A stretch of 64,000 bases of DNA from Streptomyces shenzhenensis (GTDB lineage Bacteria > Actinomycetota > Actinomycetes > Streptomycetales > Streptomycetaceae): the NCBI RefSeq assembly GCF_021462265.1, contig NZ_JAJONF010000016.1, positions 1 to 64,000 on the forward strand. The letters are read 5' to 3'. The translations under genes and the position numbers were made by a program. Position 1 is the stretch's first letter, and each line of letters opens with the position of its first letter. Below, one piece after another: positions 26,444 to 35,832 of the stretch. Under the pieces are notes generated by a model. It saw nothing but the letters and a program-made list of their open reading frames with translations, did not search any database and had not been told where the DNA came from.

Positions 26444-26583
26444 AGGCGATGTTGCCTCCCCGAGCATAGCCGGACGGAGGCGTCTCGCCGATCGGGTATC
26501 GGGGTCGTGGCCGCGTCGTGTGGCAGAAGTGGGACGAGAAAGGGGCGGGAGGGCGCGGGAAGGGCGCGGGAGGGCGCGGTCGG

Positions 26584-28113
26584 TCAGAGGTCGACGAGTT
26601 TGGCGGTGTCCTCGGAGCGTGCCGTCCGGTCCGGGTTGAGGAACCAGTGGCGGGCCGAGGCCTGCCACCAGATCGCGGCGAAGCCGAGGACCGCGAGGAC
26701 GGCGACCGGGGCGTAGTTGAAGGACTCCCAGGTGACCGGGGAGACCTGCGGGAGCATGAAGAGGACCGTGATGATCACGACCCACGTCACCGAGACCACG
26801 CCGACGACCAGCGACCAGCGGCCCAGGTGCCAGGGGCCCCGCTCGAACGCGTCGCCCTTGCGCACCCGCAGCAGCGTCGGGATCACGTACGCCACGTACA
26901 GGCCGATCACCGCGATCGACGTCACGGCGGCGTAGGCCGTGTAATTGATCAGGTACGGGAGGCCGAGGGCGAGGGCGGCGAGGGCCGCCAGCCACACCGC
27001 CGCCACGGGGGTGCGGGTGCGGGGGCTGACCGTGTGCCAGACGCGGGAGAAAGGCAGCGCGCCGTCGCGGGAGAAGGCGTAGATCATGCGGCTGTTGGCG
27101 GTCACCGACGCCATCCCGCAGAAGAGCTGGGCACCGATCACGACGAGCAGGAGGAGCTTGCCGGTGGTGGCGCCGAGCGCGTCCAGGAGGATCTGAGCGG
27201 GGGGCGCGCCGGTCGGGGACGCCAGCTCCTTGCCGTACGACTGGATGGCGAAGGTGAAACCCAGGAGGAGGACGAAGCCGGCTATCCAGGACGTCCAGAT
27301 CGAGCGGACGATGCCCTTCGGGCCCGCGGTCGACGCGTCGTGGGTCTCCTCGGTCATGTGCGCCGAGGCGTCGTACCCGGTGAAGGTGTACTGGGCCATC
27401 AGGAGGCCGAGGAGGACGACATACGGGCCGCTGCTCCAGCCCGTCTCGTTGACGAACCTGGTGAAGACGAAGGACGCCGACTGGTGGTGGTCGGGGACGA
27501 AGGTCAGCGCGCCGACGATCACCAGGACGCCGATCACGTGCCACCACACGCTGACGCTGTTCAGGATGGCGACGATGCGGACGCCGAAGGTGTTGAGGAG
27601 GCCGTGCAGCACGAGAATCCCCGCGAAGAGCAGGATCGTACGGCCGGGGGTGACGGTGAAGCCGAACTGGAGGTTCAGGTAGGCGCCCAGGAAGGACGCG
27701 GCCCCGAAGTCGATGCCCGCCGTCACCGCCACCTGGCCGAGCACGTTGAACCAGCCCGTGAACCACGCCCAGGCGGCCGCGCTGCGCGGCGGGGCCAGCC
27801 GGTGGGCCCAGAAGTAGAGGCCGGCAGAGGTGGGATAGGCGGAACAGATCTCGGCCATGGAGAGACCGACGAAGAGGGTCATCAGGCCTACGGCCACCCA
27901 GCCCCAGGTGATCACGGCCGGGCCGCCGGTGATCATGCCGAAGAGGTAGAGGGTGAGGCAGCCGGAGAGGACCGAGATGATCGTGAAGGAGACCGCGTAG
28001 TTCGAGAAGGCCGACATACGGCGGGCCAGGACCTGGGTGTAGCCGAGCTGTGCCAGCCGTTCCTCGTCGGAGAGGGCGCCCGAGGGCGACTTGGCTGTCG
28101 CGTCATCTGTCAT
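26584..28113 (-). CDS. APC-family amino acid permease
   Basis: This 509-residue integral membrane protein has about twelve hydrophobic segments and the amino acid/polyamine/organocation family pattern. TM1 begins FSNYAVSFTIISVLSGCLTL, and GGPAVITWGWVAVGLMTLFV and AEICSAYPTSAGLYFWAHRL follow. It resembles GABA or basic amino acid permeases, using a proton or sodium gradient for uptake. ATG 28113 gives the polar start MTDDATAKSPSGALSDEER; the longer ORF upstream is Arg-rich shadow. The nearest G-rich ribosome site is imperfect (GGGGG 1-5 bases upstream). It is transcribed alone, ending before tRNA-Lys. Confidence 0.9.
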   Translation of the reverse strand: MTDDATAKSPSGALSDEERLAQLGYTQVLARRMSAFSNYAVSFTIISVLSGCLTLYLFGMITGGPAVITWGWVAVGLMTLFVGLSMAEICSAYPTSAGLYFWAHRLAPPRSAAAWAWFTGWFNVLGQVAVTAGIDFGAASFLGAYLNLQFGFTVTPGRTILLFAGILVLHGLLNTFGVRIVAILNSVSVWWHVIGVLVIVGALTFVPDHHQSASFVFTRFVNETGWSSGPYVVLLGLLMAQYTFTGYDASAHMTEETHDASTAGPKGIVRSIWTSWIAGFVLLLGFTFAIQSYGKELASPTGAPPAQILLDALGATTGKLLLLVVIGAQLFCGMASVTANSRMIYAFSRDGALPFSRVWHTVSPRTRTPVAAVWLAALAALALGLPYLINYTAYAAVTSIAVIGLYVAYVIPTLLRVRKGDAFERGPWHLGRWSLVVGVVSVTWVVIITVLFMLPQVSPVTWESFNYAPVAVLAVLGFAAIWWQASARHWFLNPDRTARSEDTAKLVDL

Positions 28114-28226
28114 GCCCCCAGCGATTCCCTCCCCGGGGGCGTGACATGCGTCACAGCATGGCCGAAAATAGTCTGGAACGGCCATGAAACAGGCGGCAGA
28201 AGCCCGAACACGAGCCTGAACAGGCC

Positions 28227-30350
28227 TCAGAAGAGCGCCTTGTAGCCCTGCCAGCCCGTCGCGATCTTCACGCGCGCCGCGAACGCCCCCTTCCCGGTGC
28301 CCGTCTGCCGGTACAGGTTGCCCGCGGTGTCCCGCATCACCAGGTCGTTCTTGCCGTCCCCGGTGATGTCGCCGACGCCCACGACCGCGTTGTACGAGGC
28401 GTTCCAGTGCGCGGCGACCTTCACGCGCTCCTTGACCTGGCCCGCGCCGGTGCCGTCGTAGCGCCACAACGTGCCGGCCTTGTCGACCGCCAGCACGTCC
28501 CCGAAGCCGTCGCCGTTCAGGTCACCGGCACCGACGATCTTCGTGTACGCCGACCAGGTACGGATCTTGACCCCGGCCTTGAGCTTGCCGGCGCCGTTGT
28601 CGGCGAACAGGTAGACGTCCCCGGTGGAGGCCTTGCGGGCCAGCAGGTCGGTACGGCCGTCGCCGGTGAGGTCGCCAGGGGCGGTGAGGACGTTGTACGC
28701 GTTCCAGCCGGTGCCGAGGGAGACGTGCTTGTCGGACGGCTTGTACGAGCCCCCGCACTTGCCGGTGTACCGGCGCAGCTCCCCGTTCGGCATCCGCACC
28801 AGCATCTCGGCGCACCGGTCGCCTGTCATGTCCCCGAAGGGCACGGCGGCCGTGCCCGCCGGCCAGCCGGAGGCCGCCCACTTGCCGCTGAGCCTGCCGT
28901 CACCGGTGGTGTAGTGCAGCGTGAGCCCGCCGGAGGAGCTGAGGGTGGCCAGGTCGCCGTAGCTGTACCCGCCCTGGTCGTGGAAGCCCTGCGTGCCGCC
29001 GGTGTAGCCGAACTTCCCGCTCGTCGTGTACGTGCCCGAGCCCTCGACGGCGGTGGCGGTCAGCGTCCAGGTCTTCGGACCGTTGAGCGGGTAGCCGCCC
29101 TTGTCGTTCGTCCCGTCCCAGCCGATGTTGACCGCCGTGCCGCTGCCCTTGATGGTGGCGTCGGCGTGCCCGTGCGTGTCCTTCACGGTGAAGGTCCAGT
29201 TCGCCGGCTTGCTGAGCTGCCAGACGCTGCCCCAGACGGTGTTGCCGGTGGCGCCTTCCCTGGCGTCCTCGTCCCAGTCGGCCACCTCCGACTCGATCCC
29301 CGCCAGGGGCTGCGTCGGCACCCCGCTCGGCACGATCCGGATCACGTCGTCCGGGCCGACGTACGCGATGTCGCCGCCGAACTTGTCCACGGACCAGGTC
29401 AGCCGCCGCTGGTCCGCGGTTTGTCCGGCGGGCAGGTCGGCGATCGCGCGCGCCGCGGCCGCGGTCCCGGCGTGGAAGTCCGTCAGCATGAGCTTGCCCG
29501 CGGTCCGGTCGTGCTGGACGAGGTAGCCGTCGCCGACGAGCGCCGGGCCGGAGGGCACCTTGGTGTTCTTCTTCGCCGTGCGGTCGTACACGCCCGCGGC
29601 CCCCGTCGGACCGCAGTTCCAGTAGATCCAGCGGCCGATGACCTGGAGCTCCTTGACCGTGCAGGGCGCGCCGGTGGAGACGGTCGCGACCGTCTTCTTC
29701 GTCTTCAGGTCGTATCCGGTGACGACGCCGCTGCCGGTGCCCGGCGTCCACAAGGTCGAACCCCACACGGAGGCGGCGGTGATGGACCGGGTCAGCCGGA
29801 CGTTCTGGGTCTGGTACGCGGGCACCGCGTCGACGTACTGCTTGCCGGTGGAGGACGCCTGGTAGACGTAGAAGCGGCCGGTGGCGTCGACGAAACGGCC
29901 GCCGGTGACGACCGGATCGGGCCCGCCGTCCATCGAATCCTCGGTCAGGTAGATCTGGGCCGTCTGCTTGCCGGTGCCGTCGTCCATGAAGTCGCCGACG
30001 TAGGTGTTGCCGAAGGTACGCATCGGCACACAGCCCCGTGCGCCCTCGTCGCACGGCACCCGTTGGAGATGGCTGCCGACCGCGTCCGTGCCGGCGAATC
30101 CCCGGGTCGTCTTCTCCAGCACCGTGGAACCGTCGGCCGAGATCTGCCGGCCGATCACCCACTGGTCATAGTTCGGCGCGTTCTCCACGGTGGCCAGGAA
30201 GCCGCCCGCGTAGTCGATGCCGTAGACGCCGTTCGTCGTGATCGGCGTCGGGGTGGTGTCCGCGGCGGCGGTGCCCGCGGTGGTCAGCGAACCGGCGCCG
30301 AGGGCGGCCAGGCCGACGAGAGTGAGTGCGATCCGGGCATGCCGGCTCAA
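28227..30350 (-). CDS. secreted FG-GAP/VCBS repeat protein
   Basis: This 707-residue exported protein has a clear signal peptide (residues 1-30, Ala cleavage in GTAAA-DTTP). The middle 350 residues look like beta-rich propeller blades. A FlgD-Ig-like module follows near 385-460 (WTFTVKDTHGHADATIKGSG, WDGTNDKGGYPL). The last about 180 residues contain FG-GAP/VCBS repeats with calcium-type DxTGDGxxD loops (GDLTGDGRTDLLAR, GDLNGDGFGDVLAV, GDITGDGKNDLVMR). Such proteins often bind surfaces or polysaccharides. TTG 30350 is used because it is preceded at 4 bases by GGGGGG and gives the signal peptide. The exact role is unknown. Confidence 0.85.
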   Translation of the reverse strand: MSRHARIALTLVGLAALGAGSLTTAGTAAADTTPTPITTNGVYGIDYAGGFLATVENAPNYDQWVIGRQISADGSTVLEKTTRGFAGTDAVGSHLQRVPCDEGARGCVPMRTFGNTYVGDFMDDGTGKQTAQIYLTEDSMDGGPDPVVTGGRFVDATGRFYVYQASSTGKQYVDAVPAYQTQNVRLTRSITAASVWGSTLWTPGTGSGVVTGYDLKTKKTVATVSTGAPCTVKELQVIGRWIYWNCGPTGAAGVYDRTAKKNTKVPSGPALVGDGYLVQHDRTAGKLMLTDFHAGTAAAARAIADLPAGQTADQRRLTWSVDKFGGDIAYVGPDDVIRIVPSGVPTQPLAGIESEVADWDEDAREGATGNTVWGSVWQLSKPANWTFTVKDTHGHADATIKGSGTAVNIGWDGTNDKGGYPLNGPKTWTLTATAVEGSGTYTTSGKFGYTGGTQGFHDQGGYSYGDLATLSSSGGLTLHYTTGDGRLSGKWAASGWPAGTAAVPFGDMTGDRCAEMLVRMPNGELRRYTGKCGGSYKPSDKHVSLGTGWNAYNVLTAPGDLTGDGRTDLLARKASTGDVYLFADNGAGKLKAGVKIRTWSAYTKIVGAGDLNGDGFGDVLAVDKAGTLWRYDGTGAGQVKERVKVAAHWNASYNAVVGVGDITGDGKNDLVMRDTAGNLYRQTGTGKGAFAARVKIATGWQGYKALF

Positions 30351-30474
30351 GGAACCCCCCAGGAAGTCAAAAAGTCAAAGGATGCTAACAACCGGCACAC
30401 AGACATCAATAGTGAATTGACTGTGAACACAGGGCGGTTGGCGGGGTCCGGTCCGGCCGGGAACGGGGACGCGA

Positions 30475-30507
30475 AAGGGCCCGTACGAACAAGTCGTACG
30501 GGCCCTT
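30475..30507 (-). terminator. DEAD-box helicase terminator
   Basis: AAGGGCCCGTACGA (30475-30488) and TCGTACGGGCCCTT (30494-30507) form a 14-bp perfect stem. On the minus strand it is followed by a short TTTCG. It lies 18 bases beyond the helicase stop. Confidence 0.8.
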
Positions 30508-30524
30508 CGTCAGCTCACTCGGTG

Positions 30525-32747
30525 TCAGCCGTTGCGCTTCCAGCGCGGCTTGTCGTCACGGCGGCCGAAGGAGCCGGAGGACGAGGAACCGGAGGACGAG
30601 GAACCGCGGTGGTCGTCACGACGGCCGTACGGACGCTCGTGGCCGCTGTGGCCGCCGCTGCGGAAGCCCGGGCGGTCGTCGCGGCGGTCGCGGTTGAAGG
30701 GGCGGTCGCTGCCACGGTGGCCGGACGGACGGTCGTCGCGGCGGAAGCCACCACGGTCGTCACGGCGCTCGAAGGAACGGCCGCCGCGGTCGTCACGGTC
30801 ACGGTCGAACGGACGGCGCTCGTCGCGGCGCTCGAAGGGACGTCCGCCACGGTCGTCCCGGCGCTCGTCACGGCGGAAGCCACCGCGGTCGTCACGGCGG
30901 TCGTCACGGCGGTCGTCGCGACGGTCGCGGTTGAACGGACGGTCGGTGCGGTCGCGGTCACGGTCGAAGGAACGGCCGCCGCGGTCGTCACGGTCACGGT
31001 CGAAGGGGCGACGGTCGTCACGGCGCTCGAAACCGCGCTCGCGGTTTTCCCGGCGCTCGAAGGGACGGCCGCCACGGTCGTCACGACGCTCGAAGCCACG
31101 GTCGCGATCACGGTCGCGGTTGAACGGGCGATCGCCGCGGTCCCGGTCCCGGTCGAAGGAGCGCTTCTCGAAGCCGCGCTCCCTGCTGTCCCGGCGCTCG
31201 GTCTCCCGCGCCACCGGAGCCGCCGGCTCCGCCGCCACGGCGGTCTCCTCGACCACCGCGACCGCCGCGTCCACCTGGGCCTGGGCCTGCGCCTCGGCCA
31301 CCGCCGTCTCCGGGTCCTCGCCGCGCTCGCGGGCGACCCGGGCGACCAGGCGGTCGGCCTCCTCGCGCAGTTCGGCGGCCCGGCGCTGCGCCCGCTCCAG
31401 CTGCTTGGTGAGCTGGGCGACGTCACGCTCGGCCTGCTGCGCCGCGTTGCCCGCGGACTCGGCCTGCACCTCGGTCATGGAACGGGCGCCGGTGATGTCC
31501 GCGACCTCGGGGTCGAAGGCCGTTCCGGAGTTGATGATGTGACGGCCGGCGTCGACGCCCGCGTCCTCCATCAGCCGGAAGATCTGGCGCCGCTGGTGCG
31601 GCAGGGAGAGGGAGACGACCGTGCCGGTGCGGCCCGCGCGAGCGGTACGGCCGGCCCGGTGCAGGTAGTCCTTGTGGTCGCCGGCCGGGTCGACGTTCAG
31701 CACCAGGTCGATGCCGTCGACGTGGATGCCGCGGGCGGCGACGTCGGTGGCGACCAGGACGTTGACGTACCCGTCCTTGAAGTCGGCCAGGGTCCGGGTG
31801 CGGGCGCCCTGGGTCATGCCGCCGTGCAGCGCGTCGGCCTTCACCCCGGCGTCGCGCAGCTGCTCGGCGACGCGGTCGGCGCCCAGCTGGGTGCGGACGA
31901 AGATGATCGTGCGGCCCTTGCGGGAGGCGATCGCGGCGGTGACCGGCGCCTTGTCCTTGGGCTTCACGATGAGGATGTGGTGCGACATGGTCGTGACCGC
32001 GCCCTGGGCCGCGTCCACCTCGTGGGAGACGGGGTTGTTCAGGTAGCGCTCGACGAGGGTCTGGACCTCGTTCTCCATCGTGGCGGAGAAGAGCATGCGC
32101 TGGCCGCCGGCCGGGACCTGGTCGAGCAGCTCGGTGACCTCGGGCAGGAAGCCCAGGTCGGACATCTGGTCGGCCTCGTCGAGAACGGCGATCTGCACGT
32201 CCTCGAGGGAGCAGGCGCCGCGGTTGATGACGTCGCGCAGGCGGCCCGGGGTGGCGACGAGGATGTCGACGCCGCGCTCCAGGGCGTAGATCTGGTTGCC
32301 CATGGACGTACCGCCGCAGACGACCTTCATCTTCAGGCCGAGGACGTCGCCGTAGGGCTGGAGCGCGTCGGCGACCTGCATCGCCAGCTCGCGGGTGGGG
32401 GTGAGGATGACGGCACGCGGCCGCTTCTTCTCGGTGTGACCGCCGGCCAGGGTGGCCAGGGTGGGCAGACCGAAGGAGAGGGTCTTGCCGGAGCCGGTGC
32501 GGCCCCGGCCGAGGATGTCCTTGCCGAGCAGGGCGTCCGGGATGGTCGCGACCTGGATCGGGAAGGGGGTCGTCACGCCGTTCTGCGCGAGCTTGCGCAC
32601 GACGCCCTCGGGGAGGCCGAGGTCGGCGAAGGTGGTCTGGGGGGTGGTGTCGGTGGTGTCAGCGGTCTCTTCGGAGACCTGGGTCACCAGTTCGTCGTCC
32701 TGGATGTTCTCGGGCACGACGATCTGATCATTACTGGACACGGACAT
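30525..32747 (-). CDS. DEAD-box RNA helicase with Arg/Asp-rich tail
   Basis: This 740-residue RNA-dependent ATPase unwinds RNA structures in ribosome assembly or cold adaptation. Helicase motifs are in order: Q motif TTFADLGLPEGVV, Walker A GRTGSGKT, PTRELAMQ, DEAD (VLDEADQMSDLGF), SAT (LFSATM), HRAGRTARAGRTG. After the core (about 430) comes a coiled coil, then from about residue 515 a 225-residue disordered tail with repeats of RDRDRGDRPFNR and ERRDDRGGRPF, probably an RNA-binding and condensate-forming region. ATG 32747 starts MSVSSNDQIVV. An upstream TTG is in frame but has no spacing for its ribosome site. Confidence 0.93.
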   Translation of the reverse strand: MSVSSNDQIVVPENIQDDELVTQVSEETADTTDTTPQTTFADLGLPEGVVRKLAQNGVTTPFPIQVATIPDALLGKDILGRGRTGSGKTLSFGLPTLATLAGGHTEKKRPRAVILTPTRELAMQVADALQPYGDVLGLKMKVVCGGTSMGNQIYALERGVDILVATPGRLRDVINRGACSLEDVQIAVLDEADQMSDLGFLPEVTELLDQVPAGGQRMLFSATMENEVQTLVERYLNNPVSHEVDAAQGAVTTMSHHILIVKPKDKAPVTAAIASRKGRTIIFVRTQLGADRVAEQLRDAGVKADALHGGMTQGARTRTLADFKDGYVNVLVATDVAARGIHVDGIDLVLNVDPAGDHKDYLHRAGRTARAGRTGTVVSLSLPHQRRQIFRLMEDAGVDAGRHIINSGTAFDPEVADITGARSMTEVQAESAGNAAQQAERDVAQLTKQLERAQRRAAELREEADRLVARVARERGEDPETAVAEAQAQAQVDAAVAVVEETAVAAEPAAPVARETERRDSRERGFEKRSFDRDRDRGDRPFNRDRDRDRGFERRDDRGGRPFERRENRERGFERRDDRRPFDRDRDDRGGRSFDRDRDRTDRPFNRDRRDDRRDDRRDDRGGFRRDERRDDRGGRPFERRDERRPFDRDRDDRGGRSFERRDDRGGFRRDDRPSGHRGSDRPFNRDRRDDRPGFRSGGHSGHERPYGRRDDHRGSSSSGSSSSGSFGRRDDKPRWKRNG

Positions 32748-33395
32748 GCGAATGCGAAACCTTCCGGAGTCTCTTCGGCACGCGCCCGTCAACTCCGTGA
32801 TTCGCTCACGACCGCCTCAATGCGGTCCGCCACGGCAAGGGAGAGTACGCGCCACACGGCGCGCTCTGCGGTGGCGCCGGGCAAATGGGATCAAACGATC
32901 TACCACCATACGCACCCAACACCCCGGAAGGCAAACCGAGAGCCAGCGACGCAGCTCACAGCAGGTTTGCCCCAGCCCCAACGACACTCACGCCAATCCG
33001 CCGCCACACAGCTCGCACAGACCGGACGCGCAGCCCTACAGTCCCCCCAACACCCGAGCCCGCCATCTTCTTCCACCCCCGAAAACACCTTCTCCCCCAC
33101 CCGGGACTCACCCACGCCCCGCGCACACCCGCCGCCGCCCCGGCGGCACCGCCACCCGGCCTCGGTCCGCCCACCCGAAACTCGCCCCACCCGGAACCCG
33201 ACCCACCGCCACGCGTCGCCCAGCGGCACCCGCCGGCGCCCGCCGCCACCGGGTGGCTCCGCCGCCCGAGGTTCGCCCGTCACCCGGGCTTCGCGCGCCG
33301 CCTGGGGCTCGCTCGTGGTCCGAGAAGCCTTCCCGTCGTCGCGGCGCTCAGCCCCCGCGGTGTCTCCCGGCGGTGCCCGGACGGCCGCGCGCTCC
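32748..33395. other. intergenic, C-rich on the plus strand
   Basis: About 650 bases with no convincing gene. From 33040 to 33400 the plus strand is strikingly C-rich, and every frame reads as Pro- or Arg-rich low complexity. The helicase promoter must lie in the first 150 bases. Possible relics of a gene cannot be told apart from composition alone. Confidence 0.4.
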
Positions 33396-33914
33396 CTACG
33401 CCGGCCCCGCCTGCGGGGCCGGTTCCCGTTGGACCAGCTGGGTGCCCGTGCCCTCGTGGGCCGACGAGGACGGCTCGGCCGACGGCGGGTCGGTCGCCGG
33501 GGGCGGCGGGGTGGGCGAAGACGGCGGCGGGGTGGGCGAGTCCGGCGGCGGCGCGGGGCTCGTCGGGGCCCCGGTCGGCCCGGCCGGCGCCCCCGGCGCC
33601 GCGCTCTTGCCCGGCTTCGCCGGCCCGCCCGGGGCCGCGCTCGCCCCCTTCGTCGGTTCCGCGGACGCCGACGCCGACTCGCCCGGCTTCGCCTTCCCCC
33701 CGTGCCCGCGCTTCCCGTCCGCCACCGCGCCGCCGTACCCCGCGCCCCCGCCGGACACCCCGGAGCCGCCGCCGGCCCCATCACCGTCCCGGTGCCCCGC
33801 CGAGTGCGACGGCTTGGCCTTCCCCGCGTCGTCACCCACGTTCACACAGCCGGCGGCGGCCGCGACCGCCATCACCGTGACGGCCAGACGGACGGGTACG
33901 TTCAAGGGGCGCAC
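33396..33914 (-). CDS. putative Pro/Ser-rich lipoprotein
   Basis: This predicted 172-residue protein starts with a lipoprotein-like signal (VRLAVTVMAVAAAAGC), with Cys about residue 22 as the possible lipidation site, although the lipobox is weak. The rest is low complexity: His/Gly/Lys-rich first, then a Pro/Ala/Ser/Thr linker resembling wall-spanning regions (PTGAPTSPAPPPDSPTPPPS). GTG 33914 has GGAGG 9 bases upstream; GTG 33923 overlaps the site. No folded domain is seen, so it may be a small surface protein or spacer. Confidence 0.5.
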   Translation of the reverse strand: MRPLNVPVRLAVTVMAVAAAAGCVNVGDDAGKAKPSHSAGHRDGDGAGGGSGVSGGGAGYGGAVADGKRGHGGKAKPGESASASAEPTKGASAAPGGPAKPGKSAAPGAPAGPTGAPTSPAPPPDSPTPPPSSPTPPPPATDPPSAEPSSSAHEGTGTQLVQREPAPQAGPA

Positions 33915-34048
33915 GGCGGCCACCTCCGGGGGCGGAGAAAGAAGTCAACCTGCCCAACTCCCGCCGCCCACAAGAGGACACGCCCCCAGCTGTCGCGGGG
34001 GCACGGGTGTATGGCTCACCATGGGGTGTGCGATTCGACTCCGTTCCC

Positions 34049-34636
34049 ATGCCGGCGAGCGTCGGGGCCAGGCCTCGTGACGGCCGCGGCTACCCGGTCC
34101 CCGCGATCACCCCGTGGGAGGACGACACCCCCCAGTTCGCGCTCACCGACTACGAACGCAGCGCGGCGTGCGCCCGGAACAGGCTCTGTTCCGTCTGCAA
34201 CACCCTGATGCCCAAGGGCCCGGTGTGGCGGGTGGTAGGCGCCGCGGAGAGTTCCGCGATCCGTGACGCGCTGAGCGCCGGGCGGCCGTACCGGAACCTG
34301 GCACCGACCCTGGAGGCTCCCGGGCACCGCGCCTGCATGCTCTACGCCTCGATGGTCTGCCCGTATCTGGCCCGCCCCAACGCCAGGCGGGGCACAAGCG
34401 CGGAAACCCCGGACGACATGACCGCGCATGTCGTCCGGGGTGCTGTGCGGGGAAAGCTGGGTGCAGTGGTGGGATTCGCCGACTACGAGTTCGCCGTCAC
34501 CAGCTCCCAGGTCCTGTTCCGTTTTCTGGACGTGGTCGAGTTCCTGCCGCACGACACGGCCGACGAGCACCTGGCGGAGCTGCGGGCCGAACTCGCCCGC
34601 TCCGACGGCCGGCCGGGCGGCGGGCAGCGAGGGTAG
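34049..34636 (+). CDS. conserved hypothetical protein with Cys motif
   Basis: This about 195-residue soluble protein is not assigned to a family. Residues 35-60 contain CARNRLCSVC, a cluster of cysteines that might bind a metal. Another cysteine pair appears in HRACMLYASMVCPYLARP. The C-terminal half is mixed alpha/beta (GAVVGFADYEFAVTSSQVLF). The start is uncertain: ATG 34049 or GTG 34025 are possible and neither has a strong ribosome site. It ends only 4 bases from the convergent beta-propeller gene. Confidence 0.6.
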   Translation: MPASVGARPRDGRGYPVPAITPWEDDTPQFALTDYERSAACARNRLCSVCNTLMPKGPVWRVVGAAESSAIRDALSAGRPYRNLAPTLEAPGHRACMLYASMVCPYLARPNARRGTSAETPDDMTAHVVRGAVRGKLGAVVGFADYEFAVTSSQVLFRFLDVVEFLPHDTADEHLAELRAELARSDGRPGGGQRG

Positions 34637-34640
34637 GCCG

Positions 34641-35570
34641 TCACCCGCGGTAGGCGGGCAGCCCCTTGTGCGCGGAGACCTTCACCGGGCTGCCGAACCC
34701 ATGGGCGGTCCTGGTGACCGTGTAGGTGCCGTTCGGGGTCCGGAAGGCGATGGTCTTGCCGTTGGGCGACCAGGTGGGCTCGGTGTAGTCGGTGGTGGCG
34801 TGCGGGGTGATGTCCTTGACGGCGTTGGTGCCGGCGGTCAGGTCGTCGACGAAGAGGTGGTCGTGGCCGCCGACCGAGCGGACGAAGACGACCTCCTCCT
34901 CGTCCGGGGCGAGCGCGGGCTCCGATCCCTTGGCCAGCGCACCGCCCTGCTGACGCAGGTAGTCGTCCCGGATGTAGACCTCGCCGGTGTGGGTGTTCTC
35001 GTAGACGGCCGTGCCGTAGGCCCCGCCGGCGTTCGGCCAGGCGTTGTTCGTCTGCGGGAGCGCGCCCGACTCCGGGTCGTCGCTGTACAGGCTGATCTTG
35101 GCCGGCTTGCCGTGGTCGCTGGTGGCCTTGACGCGCTCCAGCACGGTGCTGCCGTGGATCTTGGCGGCGAAGATGATGTTGTTCTTCGCGGGGATGCCGT
35201 TCGCCCGGTCGGCCGCGGCGACCTGCCAGGTCGGGTGGGACCAGGTCTGGTTGCCCGGGTTGGCGGCGACGGTGACGCGGTGGCTGCCGTCGGGGTTCGA
35301 GACGACGAGGTTGCCGTGACCGTCCACGAAGGCGGCCTTGCTGCCGCTCGGGTTCCAGGCCAGGTCGCGGACGACGGTACCGAAGTCGATCGACTTGCCG
35401 CCGACGAGAACGTGACGGGTGCCGTCGCTGATGGTCAGCCCCCGGGGCACGCTCACCGCCGCGGTGGCGGGAGCGGCCGTCGCGGTGACGGACACGCCGG
35501 CCACGGCCAGCAGCGCGGCGACACCGGTGACTGCGGCTGCTGCGGTACGACGACGGTAACGTGCGGACAT
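34641..35570 (-). CDS. secreted TolB-like beta-propeller protein
   Basis: This 309-residue exported protein has a twin-arginine-like signal start MSARYRRRTAAAAVTGVAAL and a cleavage region around ATAAPATAA. The mature part has blades typical of WD40/TolB-like propellers: VVRDLAWNPSGSKAAFVDGHG, APDEEEVVFVRSVGG and TEPTWSPNGKTIAFRTPNG. These blades usually mediate protein contacts or polymer binding. ATG 35570 is supported by GGGGGG about 5 bases upstream. No partner gene adjoins it. Confidence 0.8.
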   Translation of the reverse strand: MSARYRRRTAAAAVTGVAALLAVAGVSVTATAAPATAAVSVPRGLTISDGTRHVLVGGKSIDFGTVVRDLAWNPSGSKAAFVDGHGNLVVSNPDGSHRVTVAANPGNQTWSHPTWQVAAADRANGIPAKNNIIFAAKIHGSTVLERVKATSDHGKPAKISLYSDDPESGALPQTNNAWPNAGGAYGTAVYENTHTGEVYIRDDYLRQQGGALAKGSEPALAPDEEEVVFVRSVGGHDHLFVDDLTAGTNAVKDITPHATTDYTEPTWSPNGKTIAFRTPNGTYTVTRTAHGFGSPVKVSAHKGLPAYRG

Positions 35571-35832
35571 CGGGTTCCCCCCAGGATGAAATACGCGACA
35601 AGAGAAGTGGTCGGTACTGAACCGCACTGACCCGAGTGGTCGGTGCTCAGTGGTCAGTGGTCATCGCGGGAGTCGACTGCCGTCCCCGGAGCCGCCCCGG
35701 CCCGGTCCTTTCGGCCCGTGCCGCCCTCTCGCGATGACTGAAGTCTTCCTTCGAGGGGTGACGGGGCTGTGCGTGCGCTGTCACAGGTGTGCAATAGGGC
35801 ACACGGCCGCGTTCGTCCCCGACAATGGCCCT

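Noticed and set aside
32900..33880. Proline- and arginine-rich frames on both strands in the gap after the helicase
   Set aside because: Composition alone explains them. There is no ribosome site, domain or normal codon pattern.
28407..34208. A 1933-codon open frame on the plus strand
   Set aside because: It is antisense to the FG-GAP protein, the DEAD-box helicase and the lipoprotein gene. Its repeats (VAVERT, VVTVTVEG) mirror the helicase tail, and the minus-strand genes have motifs and proper starts.
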